This document shows, one piece after another, positions 25,180-33,555 of a DNA stretch of 64,000 bases. The notes below the pieces were generated by a model. It saw only the letters and a list, made by a program, of their open reading frames with translations. It searched no databases and was not told the DNA's origin. The position numbers and the translations under genes are program-made. The stretch comes from Actinomadura_C alba (GTDB lineage Bacteria > Actinomycetota > Actinomycetes > Streptosporangiales > Streptosporangiaceae), in the NCBI RefSeq assembly GCF_039530285.1, contig NZ_BAAAOK010000015.1, positions 694,418 through 758,417 of the forward strand. Direction: 5' to 3'. The number at the start of each line of letters is the position of its first letter. Position 1 is the first letter of the stretch.

Positions 25180-25549
25180 TGCAGGGCGTCCGCGACCGCC
25201 GCCGTACGCCGCTCCGGACACGCTGACCGCGTCCGCACCACGCTTCCTGGTCGAGAGCGTCACCTGGATCCCCTGTTCCGGCAACGGCCTGCGGCCAGCG
25301 CTCGTGATTGGACTCGAAGTAATCCGGGCCAGTTCGCTGAACTGTGCTAAGTGAGTCCTGACCTGCACAGATGTGTGTCCTGAGGTCCGCGTCAGTCCGT
25401 ATAGGTCTGAGGCGATTGCCGCGCAGTTTGACAGACAGATGTGCGGGGCGCTGGCCTTGTGCGTACCGTGTGGTCTCCAAGGAGACCTCCGGGGTGTCGA
25501 GCTGCGGTACTGGTTGCTGGGCTTTAGAAGAAGCTAGAAGCTGACGTGA
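25180..25549. other. 370-bp stretch without a supported gene
   Basis: Neither strand shows a frame with a domain or ribosome site. GC content falls towards the DUF1877 gene. A decayed coding remnant is possible but not identifiable. Confidence 0.4.
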
Positions 25550-26053
25550 ATGGGCGAATTAGTGGGCATCAGGTGCAGGTACGTAAGGGTCGGTTCTGAT
25601 GACGTAGAGTCTCTATGGAGAGACCCGGAGTCATTCGTGTTCGGCTTCGACGTCAATCACCTCAATGGTGACCCACTCGCCGACCAAAGCATCGGAATCG
25701 AGAAGACGTGGCATGCTCTCGATTATCTTCTTGATAAAGCTGTCGGACCTGCGGCGGATGTTATCTTCGGCGGAGACCCCTTTGCTGACGACTGGGGATA
25801 TGGGCCGCCGTCTTTTATGGATTCCAAAGTAGTAAAACGTAAGGCTGATGTGCTAAATCGGACTCCGTTTAGTAATTTGACGGTCCACTACGACGCTCAG
25901 GCAATGCAGAATGAGGAGATCTATCCTGGCGTCTGGCGTGACGATGGCGAGGATTTCGATCTTAGATGGCTCCGTGGCCATTATGAGAAGTTGGTGACAT
26001 TCTTCAATGTCGCTGCGGCGGCTGGTGACAGTATGGTTGTGGTTCTTACCTGA
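25550..26053 (+). CDS. DUF1877 (YfbM-like) family protein
   Basis: 167 residues. Family features are an N-terminal MGELVGIRCRYVRV strand, the IGIEKTWHALDYLLDKAVGP helix, IFGGDPF and a C-terminal RWLRGHYEKLVTFFNVAA helix. YfbM-like proteins are small, often near contact-toxin loci, and of unproven function. The gene is noticeably AT-richer than the surrounding genes and has many A/T-ending codons, suggesting recent acquisition. The ribosome site before ATG 25550 is weak. Confidence 0.75.
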   Translation: MGELVGIRCRYVRVGSDDVESLWRDPESFVFGFDVNHLNGDPLADQSIGIEKTWHALDYLLDKAVGPAADVIFGGDPFADDWGYGPPSFMDSKVVKRKADVLNRTPFSNLTVHYDAQAMQNEEIYPGVWRDDGEDFDLRWLRGHYEKLVTFFNVAAAAGDSMVVVLT

Positions 26054-26366
26054 GCCGAGGGCCTTGGTCATGGGCTGTTCGGCCTCGTGCACCCAAAGCA
26101 GCTAAGCCATGTTTGTGAGCAGACGCATTATCTCGATGACCTGCGCAGATGCGTCCATGAAAATCCATGGTCGTCCATCGTGTTCCGGTCCGGTTGTCAC
26201 GCAATCTCACACGCGCGTTCCCGTACGTCCACTGGATCACTGCGCTGACGGGACGCATCGGGCACTGCGCAGTGGATCGATATCACTGAATGCCCCCAGT
26301 ATGGCCTGACCTTGGCGTTGAACTGGGCGGTGGCGATGCGGGTGGCGTGGCAATCGCGCCGGGTGA
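26054..26366. other. 310-bp gap with an unassigned minus-strand remnant
   Basis: The minus strand reads MEADLITRRDCHATRIATA from about 26380, a plausible piece of a broken gene, but it has no recognisable domain and no ribosome site. Nothing else is supported. Confidence 0.35.
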
Positions 26367-26651
26367 TCAGGTCGGCCTCCATTCGCTCGGCCGTATCCAT
26401 ACCTCTCCGTCGCCAGGTCGCACTCTGGCGGCATCACCGACCCCGAGATCCGCGAGGACGCGGAAGACGAGGTCGAGCATTTCAGATCGGTTCGCACCTG
26501 GATCGACGTCGAGGTTCGAGGAGCCGAGACCCGTACCGGCGCCGGTCACCTCCCCAAGGCCCTCCAGGGCCTCATTAAGGTCGTCCTCAACGTCGTCACG
26601 GTCGACGTCCGTCGGGAGCGGCCGATCGAAGACGATTTCGATGAAGTCCAT
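26367..26651 (-). CDS. small acidic conserved hypothetical protein
   Basis: 94 residues starting MDFIEIVFDRPLP, with a compositional pattern seen in small actinomycete proteins: an N-terminal strand, an acidic helix (DDVEDDLNEALEGLGEV), a Gly/Ser loop and a C-terminal helix-strand (LVFRVLADLGVGDAARV). No motif suggests catalysis. The fold looks like a ferredoxin-like immunity or anti-toxin type, but this is a guess. It lies just outside the tRNA-Pro island. Confidence 0.6.
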   Translation of the reverse strand: MDFIEIVFDRPLPTDVDRDDVEDDLNEALEGLGEVTGAGTGLGSSNLDVDPGANRSEMLDLVFRVLADLGVGDAARVRPGDGEVWIRPSEWRPT

Positions 26652-26790
26652 ATCGCACCTAACCTAGCCCGCCGGCGGCGGGGGCCGTCATTCCCTTGGC
26701 TGCCTGGCTGCTGCTTCTCACGATCGGCGGCAGGGTGGAACTGGACGGTTCCGGACTTGCGCGGGGGCGGGGCCTCGTAGCCTGACCTGC

Positions 26791-26833
26791 GTCGGGACGG
26801 CGGGATTTGAACCCACGACCCCTTGACCCCCAG
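26791..26833 (-). repeat. distal attachment site: 43-bp copy of tRNA-Pro(GGG) 3' half
   Basis: Identical over 43 bp to 28719-28761, covering the anticodon loop to the discriminator base of the intact tRNA-Pro. A partial tRNA 3' end repeated beyond a tRNA gene is the usual scar of site-specific integration. Confidence 0.88.
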
Positions 26834-26998
26834 GTCGGCGGGTATGTGGTTACTACAGCTCAAGCCGTGTATGGGGGAGAGGCCCTGTGGTTCGGCAGCG
26901 TCGGGTTTGTGAGTCGTGTGCGGGGCGTGTGGTCCCCAATTGGGGCGGTCATCCGGCCGGCCTCTTCGGTGTGAAGGCGGCTCCGGCAGGACGGGGCC

Positions 26999-27601
26999 CT
27001 AGCGGGGCAGACGGGCTGGAGAACTGGGCTTTCCCCATCGTCGTGTAGCGCGGGCGTGCTGAGCAGAGGCCCGTTGGCTTGCCCCATAGTCGTCGGTCTG
27101 CCGGTAGATGATCTCCGGGTCGTCGTGCTGCGTGGGCCAGCTCATGATCAGGTAGTCCTCGACCGGCTCGGTGGCCACTAGATCGACGGCGGTGTCGCGG
27201 CCGCGTGCGTAAATCCTGAACCGGTAGCGGCCCGGTCCGCCTGGTGTCAGTTCCGGCAGATCTGGCAGGTCGGACATCAGCCCGCAGACGGTCACCTCAC
27301 CGGCGTCAAATGCCGCGAGCGTGACCTCAACTATCTCCTCCCACTCTTCCTGCTCGGCGGACGTGGGGGCCGGCGCAGCTTGGTTTCTGATCTGTACGGT
27401 CACGGCGACATTGCCGCTATCGATGCCTGTGGAGACCACGGCGATACCGGGTTGTGCCGTGACCAGCCCGTTGTCGAAGGCGAGAAGATACTTCGGATTG
27501 GGCTGCGTGTCGGCGTCGGCGATGAACAACAGGTGATGGCTCACGTGCACTTTGCTCTGCGCGGTCTCCACAGGCTTATCCAACCAGTCACGGCAGGACA
27601 C
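26999..27601 (-). CDS. island paralog A, unknown function
   Basis: 200 residues from GTG 27601. A beta-rich core reads VSHHLLFIADADTQPNP, VVSTGIDSGNVAVTVQIRNQ, EEWEEIVEVTLAAFDAGEVTV, RYRFRIYARGRDTAVDLV and VEDYLIMSWPTQHDDPEIIYRQTD, ending in a basic tail. It is clearly homologous along its length to the divergent gene at 27773 (shared VS.H, TGI.xGNVAV, EEWE.I.EVT, Y.RI/VxARGRD, VEDYLI..WP, I..QTD). There is no signal peptide or known catalytic motif. It may be a beta-sandwich immunity or effector protein; unknown. Confidence 0.7.
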   Translation of the reverse strand: MSCRDWLDKPVETAQSKVHVSHHLLFIADADTQPNPKYLLAFDNGLVTAQPGIAVVSTGIDSGNVAVTVQIRNQAAPAPTSAEQEEWEEIVEVTLAAFDAGEVTVCGLMSDLPDLPELTPGGPGRYRFRIYARGRDTAVDLVATEPVEDYLIMSWPTQHDDPEIIYRQTDDYGASQRASAQHARATRRWGKPSSPARLPR

Positions 27602-27772
27602 CGGTCAAGCCCGTCACCAGCGGAAACTCATACACCACCACCGTGGACGCTGGACTCCGAACACCCTGACACCTTTACGAGTGGCGTTACCCGGACTCGC
27701 CGCTGTCTGGGGAATTGAGAGTCTGCTGACAGTGCTGGGCCTCGCGCTGAACTCCAGAGGGAGATCGATGCC

Positions 27773-28360
27773 ATGAAATCCGACAGCCATGAAGGCAAGA
27801 CCATCACCTACGGGCCTGTGCCCACCCGGGTGTCCTGGCATCAGTTCGTGCTGGCCGAGGTTGGCCATTACCCGTCGGCGCCGGTCGGCGACCCTTGCAA
27901 CGGTCTGATCACCCCGAGCCCGCCGTGCGGAGCGGTTATCTACACCGGCATCGCCGACGGCAACGTCGCCGTCGAAGTCCAGGTACACCAGCAGGAGCCG
28001 CCGCCCGGTGTACCGCCCCTGGAAGAGTGGGAGGACATCGCCGAGGTTACGGTGCAGGCTCCCACCGGGCAGTTGATGGTGTGTGCCCTGATGGACGATG
28101 GGCCCAGCCTCCCCCCGGTCACCGCATCGGGCGCCGGAGCTTACCGTGTGCGCGTGCACGCACGCGGCCGCGACATCGCCTACGACGCGGCCCTGCTCGA
28201 TGAGATCGTTGAGGACTACCTCATCCAGGTCTGGCCTGCGCCGTCCGCGTCCGAAGTCATTCACAAGCAGACCGACGCCTGTGGCGCCGGCCTTCGCCGA
28301 TCCGCCGCCAGGAACGCCGCGCGGATGGCCGGCAAGAGCTCTAGCCCCACGCCGGACTGA
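27773..28360 (+). CDS. island paralog B, unknown function
   Basis: 195 residues from ATG 27773 (GAGGGAG upstream). It is the divergent paralog of the gene at 26999, sharing the block order VSWHQFVLAEVG, IYTGIADGNVAVEVQVHQQ, PLEEWEDIAEVTVQAP, AYRVRVHARGRDIAYDA, IVEDYLIQVWPAP and EVIHKQTDACGAG. The 170-bp gap between the two starts would hold a shared promoter. Being the only intact cargo of a tRNA island suggests a defence, toxin/immunity or fitness role, but nothing in the sequence proves it. Confidence 0.7.
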   Translation: MKSDSHEGKTITYGPVPTRVSWHQFVLAEVGHYPSAPVGDPCNGLITPSPPCGAVIYTGIADGNVAVEVQVHQQEPPPGVPPLEEWEDIAEVTVQAPTGQLMVCALMDDGPSLPPVTASGAGAYRVRVHARGRDIAYDAALLDEIVEDYLIQVWPAPSASEVIHKQTDACGAGLRRSAARNAARMAGKSSSPTPD

Positions 28361-28440
28361 CAGCAACACTCGCAGCTGCTCGCCGACATATCCGTCTGCC
28401 CCGGATCCGCGCTACTGCTGTGCTCCGTAGCTGCATGGCG

Positions 28441-28470
28441 ATCAAAAGGCCGGTTCCTTGATCGGAACCC
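28441..28470 (-). terminator. hairpin after tRNA-Val relic
   Basis: GGTTCC (28452-28457) pairs with GGAACC (28464-28469) across TTGATC. Read on the minus strand it is followed by CGGCCTTTTGAT, a short U-run. It lies about 15 bases past the tRNA-Val 3' end, so a tRNA terminator seems to have travelled with it. Confidence 0.6.
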
Positions 28471-28484
28471 GCCTTTGAACTGGG

Positions 28485-28526
28485 TGGGCGACACGGGGTT
28501 CGAACCAGTGACCTCTTCGGCGTCAA
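28485..28526 (-). pseudogene. 3' half of a tRNA-Val(GAC)
   Basis: The minus strand gives TTGACGC (anticodon loop, GAC), CGAAG, AGGTC, then ACTGG-TTCGAAC-CCCGT and GTCGCCCA. The 5' half (acceptor and D arm) is absent. One T-stem pair is mismatched. Such fragments mark an attachment site of an element that used a tRNA-Val gene elsewhere. Confidence 0.75.
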
Positions 28527-28670
28527 GCAATCCAGGCAGCTTGAACAGCTGCAACGCCGTGTTCGGTGAGAGCAGGACCGAGTCCGCAACGAAGAGGAAC
28601 ACCCGAAAGTCCGCGTCGGTCGCGTGACGGTGGCTCCCCGTTCGGCTCTCATCGACTTTCAAGATCGGAA

Positions 28671-28700
28671 AAGGGCCTCGGAACAAGATCCGAAGCCCTT
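28671..28700 (-). terminator. tRNA-Pro terminator hairpin
   Basis: AAGGGCCTCGGA (28671-28682) and TCCGAAGCCCTT (28689-28700) pair with a single mismatch across a 6-base loop, about 20 bases past the tRNA 3' end on the minus strand. Confidence 0.7.
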
Positions 28701-28719
28701 CTGACCTGCACAAACCCGG

Positions 28720-28793
28720 TCGGGACGGCGGGATTTGAACCCACGACCCCTTGACCCCCAGTCAAGTGCTCTACCAAGCTGAGCCACGTCCCG
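28720..28793 (-). tRNA. tRNA-Pro (anticodon GGG)
   Basis: 74 bases. Acceptor CGGGACG pairs with CGTCCCG, the D-arm is GCTC-AGCTTGGTA-GAGC, the anticodon arm is CTTGA-CTGGGGG-TCAAG with anticodon GGG, and the T-arm is GTGGG-TTCAAAT-CCCGC. CCA is not encoded. Its 3' half is duplicated at 26791-26833, showing it served as an integration site and was left intact. Confidence 0.95.
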
Positions 28794-28851
28794 GTACCTG
28801 CCCTCGCAGGCGTGTCCACCTTAGCGCAGCCGAGGGGGTCCCTCGTACCGT

Positions 28852-29979
28852 TTATCGGCCGGGGGAGGGGTGCAGCCGGACGCTGAGGGCGTAGACCCGG
28901 GTGGTCTGGGTGGCTCCGGCGTTGTCGTCCGAGATCAGGTACAGCACGTGGCGTCCGCCCGCCGAAGATCCGCCGAGTGCCATGCCCTCCACGTTGTCCA
29001 GCAGCGGATTGGGCTGGGGCTGCTTGGCGGTGGCCCCGGAGGGCGGGCAGGTGGCGAGATCGACCAGGAGTTCCTTGCGAAGGAAGGCGCGCGGGCTCAG
29101 GTCGGCCAGCGATCCCGTGTGCGTGACGTCGGGGGCACCGGCGGCCGAGACGAGGTAGACCCGGACGGTGTTGCCGACCCCGGCCGTGAAACCCCGCTCC
29201 AGCGCGATCAGCCGGCCGCGGCCGAGGGCCACGAGCTCCACCAGGCCGAGTGCCGGGTCGGTCCGGTACGCGTACTGCGCGGTCGGCGCGTACGCGCCGC
29301 CGCTCCGGCCGGTGTAGCGCAGGACGCGCACTAGAGCGTGGCCCTCGGTGTCGCTGCCGTCGGTGGAGAGCGGCCCCTCCATCCCGGCGTACAGCTCGCG
29401 GCCGTCCGGTGTCGCGGCGAGCGCCTCGAAGGTCTGGTTCCGGACGGCCTCGCCGTCCGGTGTCACCCGGAAACGGGCCGGCACCGGCAACTCGGCGGTC
29501 TGCGTGCCGTCGGAGAGGCGGAACCGCCGGATCGTGGGCTCGGTCTCGGACGACGCGAGGACGGTCCGGCCGCCCCGCTCGGCGACGAGGCCCTCGCCGT
29601 CGAAGTCGGCGCCGGTGTACGGCGCGCCGTTCGGCCGCCGCAGCGTGGTGACGCCCCGGACGGTGGCGGTGAGATCCCGCCCGGCCTTCAGCGACAGGTC
29701 GTAGATCCGGGCGGGGGTGGTGCCGACGTTGTCGACCAGTGTCAAGCCGCGCGACGGGCCGGTGAGGCTCAGCGCCGATAGGCCGGCGACCGCGGTGTCG
29801 TCGAACGTCGTCTTGTCGAGGCCGTCCGTGAAGCCCAGCAGCGACGCGCCGGGCGCGCAGCGCGCGCCGTCATCGCCGTGGCCGGGGCCCGACCGTACGG
29901 CTGCGGACGTGGGAACGGCCAGGGCCGTCATCAGCATGACGGTGGCCGATCCGACCTTGAGTGACAGCCGTGTGCGCAC
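28852..29979 (-). CDS. secreted esterase-like phytase-family beta-propeller protein
   Basis: 375 residues from GTG 29979, which has GGAGG five bases upstream. A Sec signal (RLSLKVGSATVMLMTALAVP then TSAAV) is followed by a phytase-like/esterase-like propeller (PF13449 type): GASLLGFTDGLDKTTFDDTA, DFDGEGLVAERGGRTVLASS, NQTFEALAATPDGRELYAGME, LIALERGF and DNVEGMALGG near the end. These secreted proteins are thought to act on phospho-esters or polysaccharides; the exact substrate is unclear. It faces away from the VanA-type gene. Confidence 0.85.
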   Translation of the reverse strand: MRTRLSLKVGSATVMLMTALAVPTSAAVRSGPGHGDDGARCAPGASLLGFTDGLDKTTFDDTAVAGLSALSLTGPSRGLTLVDNVGTTPARIYDLSLKAGRDLTATVRGVTTLRRPNGAPYTGADFDGEGLVAERGGRTVLASSETEPTIRRFRLSDGTQTAELPVPARFRVTPDGEAVRNQTFEALAATPDGRELYAGMEGPLSTDGSDTEGHALVRVLRYTGRSGGAYAPTAQYAYRTDPALGLVELVALGRGRLIALERGFTAGVGNTVRVYLVSAAGAPDVTHTGSLADLSPRAFLRKELLVDLATCPPSGATAKQPQPNPLLDNVEGMALGGSSAGGRHVLYLISDDNAGATQTTRVYALSVRLHPSPGR

Positions 29980-30268
29980 CAGGACCTCCGAATGGGGACG
30001 TGACTCGACGGCCCGGCCGCACCCGGCAGGCCCGGCACGATCGAAGCGCACCACACCGGATGGCGGCCGACACGGCGCCGAACTCCGCGTGAAGACCGGG
30101 CGGCCGCGAGGCACCGCGGGAGCCGGATCCCGCCGCCTGCCCTTCCGGGATGAGTCTTCCGCGTGACGGAAGGCAGGGGGGTCCGCCGGCGATGGCTGCC
30201 GCATAGTCGGGTCCACGAGACGCGCCGTGAATCGGAACACGGCAGGCGCGGGAGGAGGACCCGGATCG

Positions 30269-31336
30269 ATGGCCTCGTTCACCGAGAAGTTCGCCAGGAA
30301 TCAATGGTACGTGGCCGCCTATGGGCGGGAGGTGGGCCGGGAACTGCTGGCCCGCACGATCTGCGGCGAGCCGATCGTGTTCTACCGGACCGAGGACGGC
30401 CGGCCGGTCGCGCTGGCCGACCGGTGCGTGCACCGCCGATTCCCGCTGTCGCAGAGCAAACTGGACGGCGACCGGATCGTGTGCGGCTATCACGGGTTCA
30501 CCTACGACACCGGCGGGACCTGCGTGTCGGTGCCCGGGCAGAAGCGCATCCCGCGTACGGCGCGGGTGCCCTCCTATCCCGTCGTGGAACAGGACTCGTT
30601 CGTGTGGGTGTGGATCGGCGACGCCGACCGGGCCGACGAGACGACGATCCCCCGCGCGCCCTGGCTGAACCAGGAGGGCTGGACGGCCGTCAACGGCATG
30701 GAGTACCTGCCCGCCAGGTACGGCCTGCTCGTGGACAACCTGCTCGACCTCTCCCACGAGACCTATCTGCACGCCGGCTACATCGGCACCCCCGAGGTGG
30801 CCGAGACCCCCATCACCACCGAGGTGGACGACGACGCGTCGGTGGTCCACGTCAGCAGGCGCATGAGCGACGTCGAGTGCCCGCCCTTCTACGCCGAGTC
30901 CACCGGCATCAAGGGCCGCATCGACCGCTGGCAGGACATCGAGTACCACCCGCCGTGCCTCTACCTCCTGCACAGCAGGGTCGCGCCCACCGGCGTCGCG
31001 CCGCGCGCCGACGCGGACGACTCCGGTGCCTTCCACGTCGAGGTCGTCTACGCGATCACGCCGGAGACCGAGAACTCGACCTTCGACTTCTGGGCGGTCG
31101 CGCGCGACTTCGCCCTCGACGACCAGGGCGTCTCGGACTTCCTGTGGGAGAGCAACCGCACCGTCGTGCTGCAGGACGTCACCGCGCTCACGGTGCTCGA
31201 GAAGGTCATCGCCGATGAGGCGGAGGGCTACCAGGAGCTGAGCATCAACATCGACACGGGCGGCCTCGCCGCGCGCAGGCTGCTCAAGCGCATGGTCGAG
31301 GCCGAGGCGCCGGACCGGACGAGCGCGTTGAGGTGA
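30269..31336 (+). CDS. Rieske non-haem iron oxygenase, vanillate O-demethylase oxygenase type
   Basis: 355 residues from ATG 30269 (GGAGGAGG ten bases upstream). The N-terminal Rieske [2Fe-2S] centre is C53-x-H55-x16-C72-x2-H75 (CVHRRF, CGYHGF). The catalytic Fe site is DLSHETYLH (His163, His168). The N-terminal NQWYVAAYGREV wording matches the VanA/PobA-type oxygenase group, which demethylates or hydroxylates aromatic acids. The matching reductase follows after a small gene. The operon order oxygenase - small protein - reductase - IclR is consistent with an inducible aromatic-degradation unit; the true substrate is not shown. Confidence 0.88.
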   Translation: MASFTEKFARNQWYVAAYGREVGRELLARTICGEPIVFYRTEDGRPVALADRCVHRRFPLSQSKLDGDRIVCGYHGFTYDTGGTCVSVPGQKRIPRTARVPSYPVVEQDSFVWVWIGDADRADETTIPRAPWLNQEGWTAVNGMEYLPARYGLLVDNLLDLSHETYLHAGYIGTPEVAETPITTEVDDDASVVHVSRRMSDVECPPFYAESTGIKGRIDRWQDIEYHPPCLYLLHSRVAPTGVAPRADADDSGAFHVEVVYAITPETENSTFDFWAVARDFALDDQGVSDFLWESNRTVVLQDVTALTVLEKVIADEAEGYQELSINIDTGGLAARRLLKRMVEAEAPDRTSALR

Positions 31337-31339
31337 GCC

Positions 31340-31585
31340 ATGGACACGGCTGACGAGGAGTACGAGAGCACGAACGTCTACCGGGTGGTGTGGGTCCCGG
31401 GGACCGACCGGCTGCGCGGCGAGTGCCACTGCGGCGCCGAGAAGGAGGCGCAGGACCCCATCGAAGTATGGGCCTGGCTGCTCGCGCATCCCGACGGCCA
31501 CGGCGGCGGGCGCGCGGGTGCCGTCCGTACCGAGACTTCGTTGGCGGGGCGGCGATCGGAGCGGTCCGCGCCGGTGGGCGTGTGA
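31340..31585 (+). CDS. 81-residue protein between oxygenase and reductase genes
   Basis: ATG 31340 lies three bases after the oxygenase stop. Its product has VYRVVWVPGTDRLRGECHCG, then DPIEVWAWLLAHPDGH and an Arg/Ser-rich tail. The first ~55 residues look like a real small domain with a Cys-x-Cys pair and a terminal His pair, possibly metal binding. The tight position in the operon supports expression. No family is recognised. Confidence 0.6.
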   Translation: MDTADEEYESTNVYRVVWVPGTDRLRGECHCGAEKEAQDPIEVWAWLLAHPDGHGGGRAGAVRTETSLAGRRSERSAPVGV

Positions 31586-31607
31586 CACGGCACCGCGGAG
31601 GCGCACC

Positions 31608-32594
31608 ATGATCGAACAACGCAAGCCGTCGCAGCGGCCGGCGTCCGGCGGGGAGTTCGCGGCCGAACTGCACGTCACGGAGCGCGAGACCGTCGCCGAC
31701 GGCGTCGTCGCGCTGACCCTGGCCGACCCCGGCGGGCGGGGGCTCCCGGCGTGGTCTCCCGGCGCGCACATCGACCTGTCGCCGCGCCCCGATGTCGTAC
31801 GGCAGTACTCCCTGTGCGGCGATCCGGCCGACCGGACCGGCTGGCGGATCGCGGTGCTCCGCGAGCCGGAGGGGCGCGGCGGCTCGCGTCTGGTGCACGA
31901 CGACCTGGTCCCCGGGTCGCGGGTCCAGGTGCGCGGGCCGCGCAACAACTTCGCCCTGGCCGAGGCGCCCCGCTATCTGTTCATCGCCGGCGGCATCGGG
32001 GTGACGCCGATCCTCCCCATGGTCGCCGCCGCTGAGGCGGCCGGCGCGTCGTGGCGGCTGGTGTACGGAGGCCGCAGGCGCGCGTCGATGGCCTTCCGCA
32101 CCGAACTCGCGCGGCACGGGGACAAGGTCGTCATCTGGCCGCAGGACGAGGCCGGGCTGCTGCCGCTGGACGACGAGCTCGGGGAGCCCCGCGCGGACAC
32201 GCTCGTCTACTGCTGCGGGCCGGAGCCGTTGCTGGCCGAGGTGGAGCGGCGCTGCGGGGCGTGGCCCACGGGGGCGCTGCACGTCGAGCGCTTCGCGGCG
32301 CGTCCTGTCGGCGAGCCGGTACGGGCCGGCGGCTTCGAGGTGGTGTGCAAGCGCTCGGGGCTGACCCTGGACGTCGCGCCGGACCGCTCCATCCTCCATA
32401 CCGCCGAGGACGCCGGCATCACGGTGCTGTCCTCGTGCCAGGAGGGCACCTGCGGCACCTGCGAGACTGAGGTCATCGAGGGAACACCGGACCACCGTGA
32501 CTCCGTGCTCAGCGAGTCGGAGCGAGAGGCGGGCGACGTGATGATGATCTGCGTGTCACGGTCCCGCACGCCGCGTCTCGTACTCGATCTCTAG
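31608..32594 (+). CDS. VanB/PDR-type ferredoxin reductase
   Basis: 328 residues. The FMN/flavin-binding barrel has RQYSLCGDPAD, the NAD-binding domain has LFIAGGIGVTPILPM and YCCGPEPLLAEV, and the C-terminal plant-type [2Fe-2S] domain has SCQEGTCGTCETEV (C-x4-C-x2-C) with the fourth Cys in MMICVSR. This is the class IA reductase that passes electrons from NADH to the Rieske oxygenase encoded upstream. GCGGAGGCGCACC precedes ATG 31608. Confidence 0.9.
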   Translation: MIEQRKPSQRPASGGEFAAELHVTERETVADGVVALTLADPGGRGLPAWSPGAHIDLSPRPDVVRQYSLCGDPADRTGWRIAVLREPEGRGGSRLVHDDLVPGSRVQVRGPRNNFALAEAPRYLFIAGGIGVTPILPMVAAAEAAGASWRLVYGGRRRASMAFRTELARHGDKVVIWPQDEAGLLPLDDELGEPRADTLVYCCGPEPLLAEVERRCGAWPTGALHVERFAARPVGEPVRAGGFEVVCKRSGLTLDVAPDRSILHTAEDAGITVLSSCQEGTCGTCETEVIEGTPDHRDSVLSESEREAGDVMMICVSRSRTPRLVLDL

Positions 32595-32636
32595 GCGCAC
32601 GGGCACGCACCGGCCGGATGGAAGAGTGAGGCAGCG

Positions 32637-33425
32637 ATGAGCCCAGCCCGGACGGCCGCCGGCCGGCTGCTGGACGTCCTCGGCGCGTTCTCCGCCGAAC
32701 AGCCGTGCCTCACCCTCTCGGAGATCAGCCGCCGTACGGGCATGCCGCTCACCACGACCCATCGCCTCGTCGGGGTGCTCACGGAGTGGGGCGCCCTCGA
32801 GCGGGACGAAGGCGGGCGCTACCGCGTGGGCCTGCGGCTGCTCGAGGTCGCCTCGCTGTCGCAGCCATGGCTCGGGCTGCGCGAGACCGCGCTGCCGTTC
32901 ATGGAGGACCTCTACGAGGTCACGCACGAGAACGTCCAGCTGGCCGTCCGGGACGAGCTTGAGGTCGTGTACGTCGAGCGCATCGCAGGCCGGCGCGCCG
33001 TGGGGGTCTACACCCGCGTCGGCGGCCGTTGGCCGTTGCACTCCACCGGGGTCGGCCTCGTCCTGCTCGCGTACGCCGACCCCGAGGTGCAGGAGCGGGC
33101 GCTCGCGTCGACGCTGAAGCCCTACACCGAGAAGACCATCGTCGACCACGACGAGCTGCGCCGCGTCCTCGCAGAGGTACGGCGCACGGGCGTCGCCGTC
33201 AGCGACGGTCAGATGACCCTCGACGCGCTCTCGGTGGCGGCGCCGATCCGCGGGACCTCGGGAGAGGTGATCGCGGCGCTGTCCATCGTGGTGCTCGCGG
33301 ACGGCGCCGAGCCCAAAACGCTCATCCCGGCCGTGACCGCCGCCGCCCGCGCCATCTCCCGGGGGATGGGGTTCCGGACGGCGCCCCGGCGAGCGGGCGG
33401 CCGGGGGCGGCTTGCCGGCGGGTGA
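32637..33425 (+). CDS. IclR-family regulator
   Basis: 262 residues. The winged helix at ~5-60 reads RLLDVLGAFSAEQPCLTLSE and RRTGMPLTTTHRLVGVL, and the IclR effector domain follows (GVYTRVGGRWPLHSTGVG; VRRTGVAVSDGQ; VAAPIRGTSGEVIAALSIV). It is the last gene of the Rieske oxygenase operon, so it probably senses the aromatic substrate and controls the unit. Confidence 0.9.
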   Translation: MSPARTAAGRLLDVLGAFSAEQPCLTLSEISRRTGMPLTTTHRLVGVLTEWGALERDEGGRYRVGLRLLEVASLSQPWLGLRETALPFMEDLYEVTHENVQLAVRDELEVVYVERIAGRRAVGVYTRVGGRWPLHSTGVGLVLLAYADPEVQERALASTLKPYTEKTIVDHDELRRVLAEVRRTGVAVSDGQMTLDALSVAAPIRGTSGEVIAALSIVVLADGAEPKTLIPAVTAAARAISRGMGFRTAPRRAGGRGRLAGG

Positions 33426-33555
33426 GGACCTGGGCCGGTACGGAGCGCGCGGCGTCGGGAGACGGCACGGCGGTCGTCAATTCGGCAATACCGGCGGCAT
33501 CAGGCGTTACAACAAAGATCACTGAAATGTCGGTGGCTTCTGGGAGGATTTATCC

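Larger units (their letters stand above)
26791..28761 (-). mobile_element. small tRNA-Pro(GGG)-integrated genomic island, integrase lost or supplied in trans
   Basis: DNA between the 43-bp repeats at 26791-26833 and 28719-28761 (about 1.9 kb). It lies on the 3' side of the intact tRNA, as expected for integration that rebuilds the tRNA. Cargo is two divergent paralogous genes (26999-27601 and 27773-28360) plus a 3' half of tRNA-Val(GAC). No integrase, excisionase or replication gene is present. Confidence 0.7.

Noticed and set aside
28261..28713. Minus-strand frame containing VTGSNPVSPT
   Set aside because: This phrase is the translated 3' end of a tRNA; the region is the tRNA-Val relic, not a protein gene.
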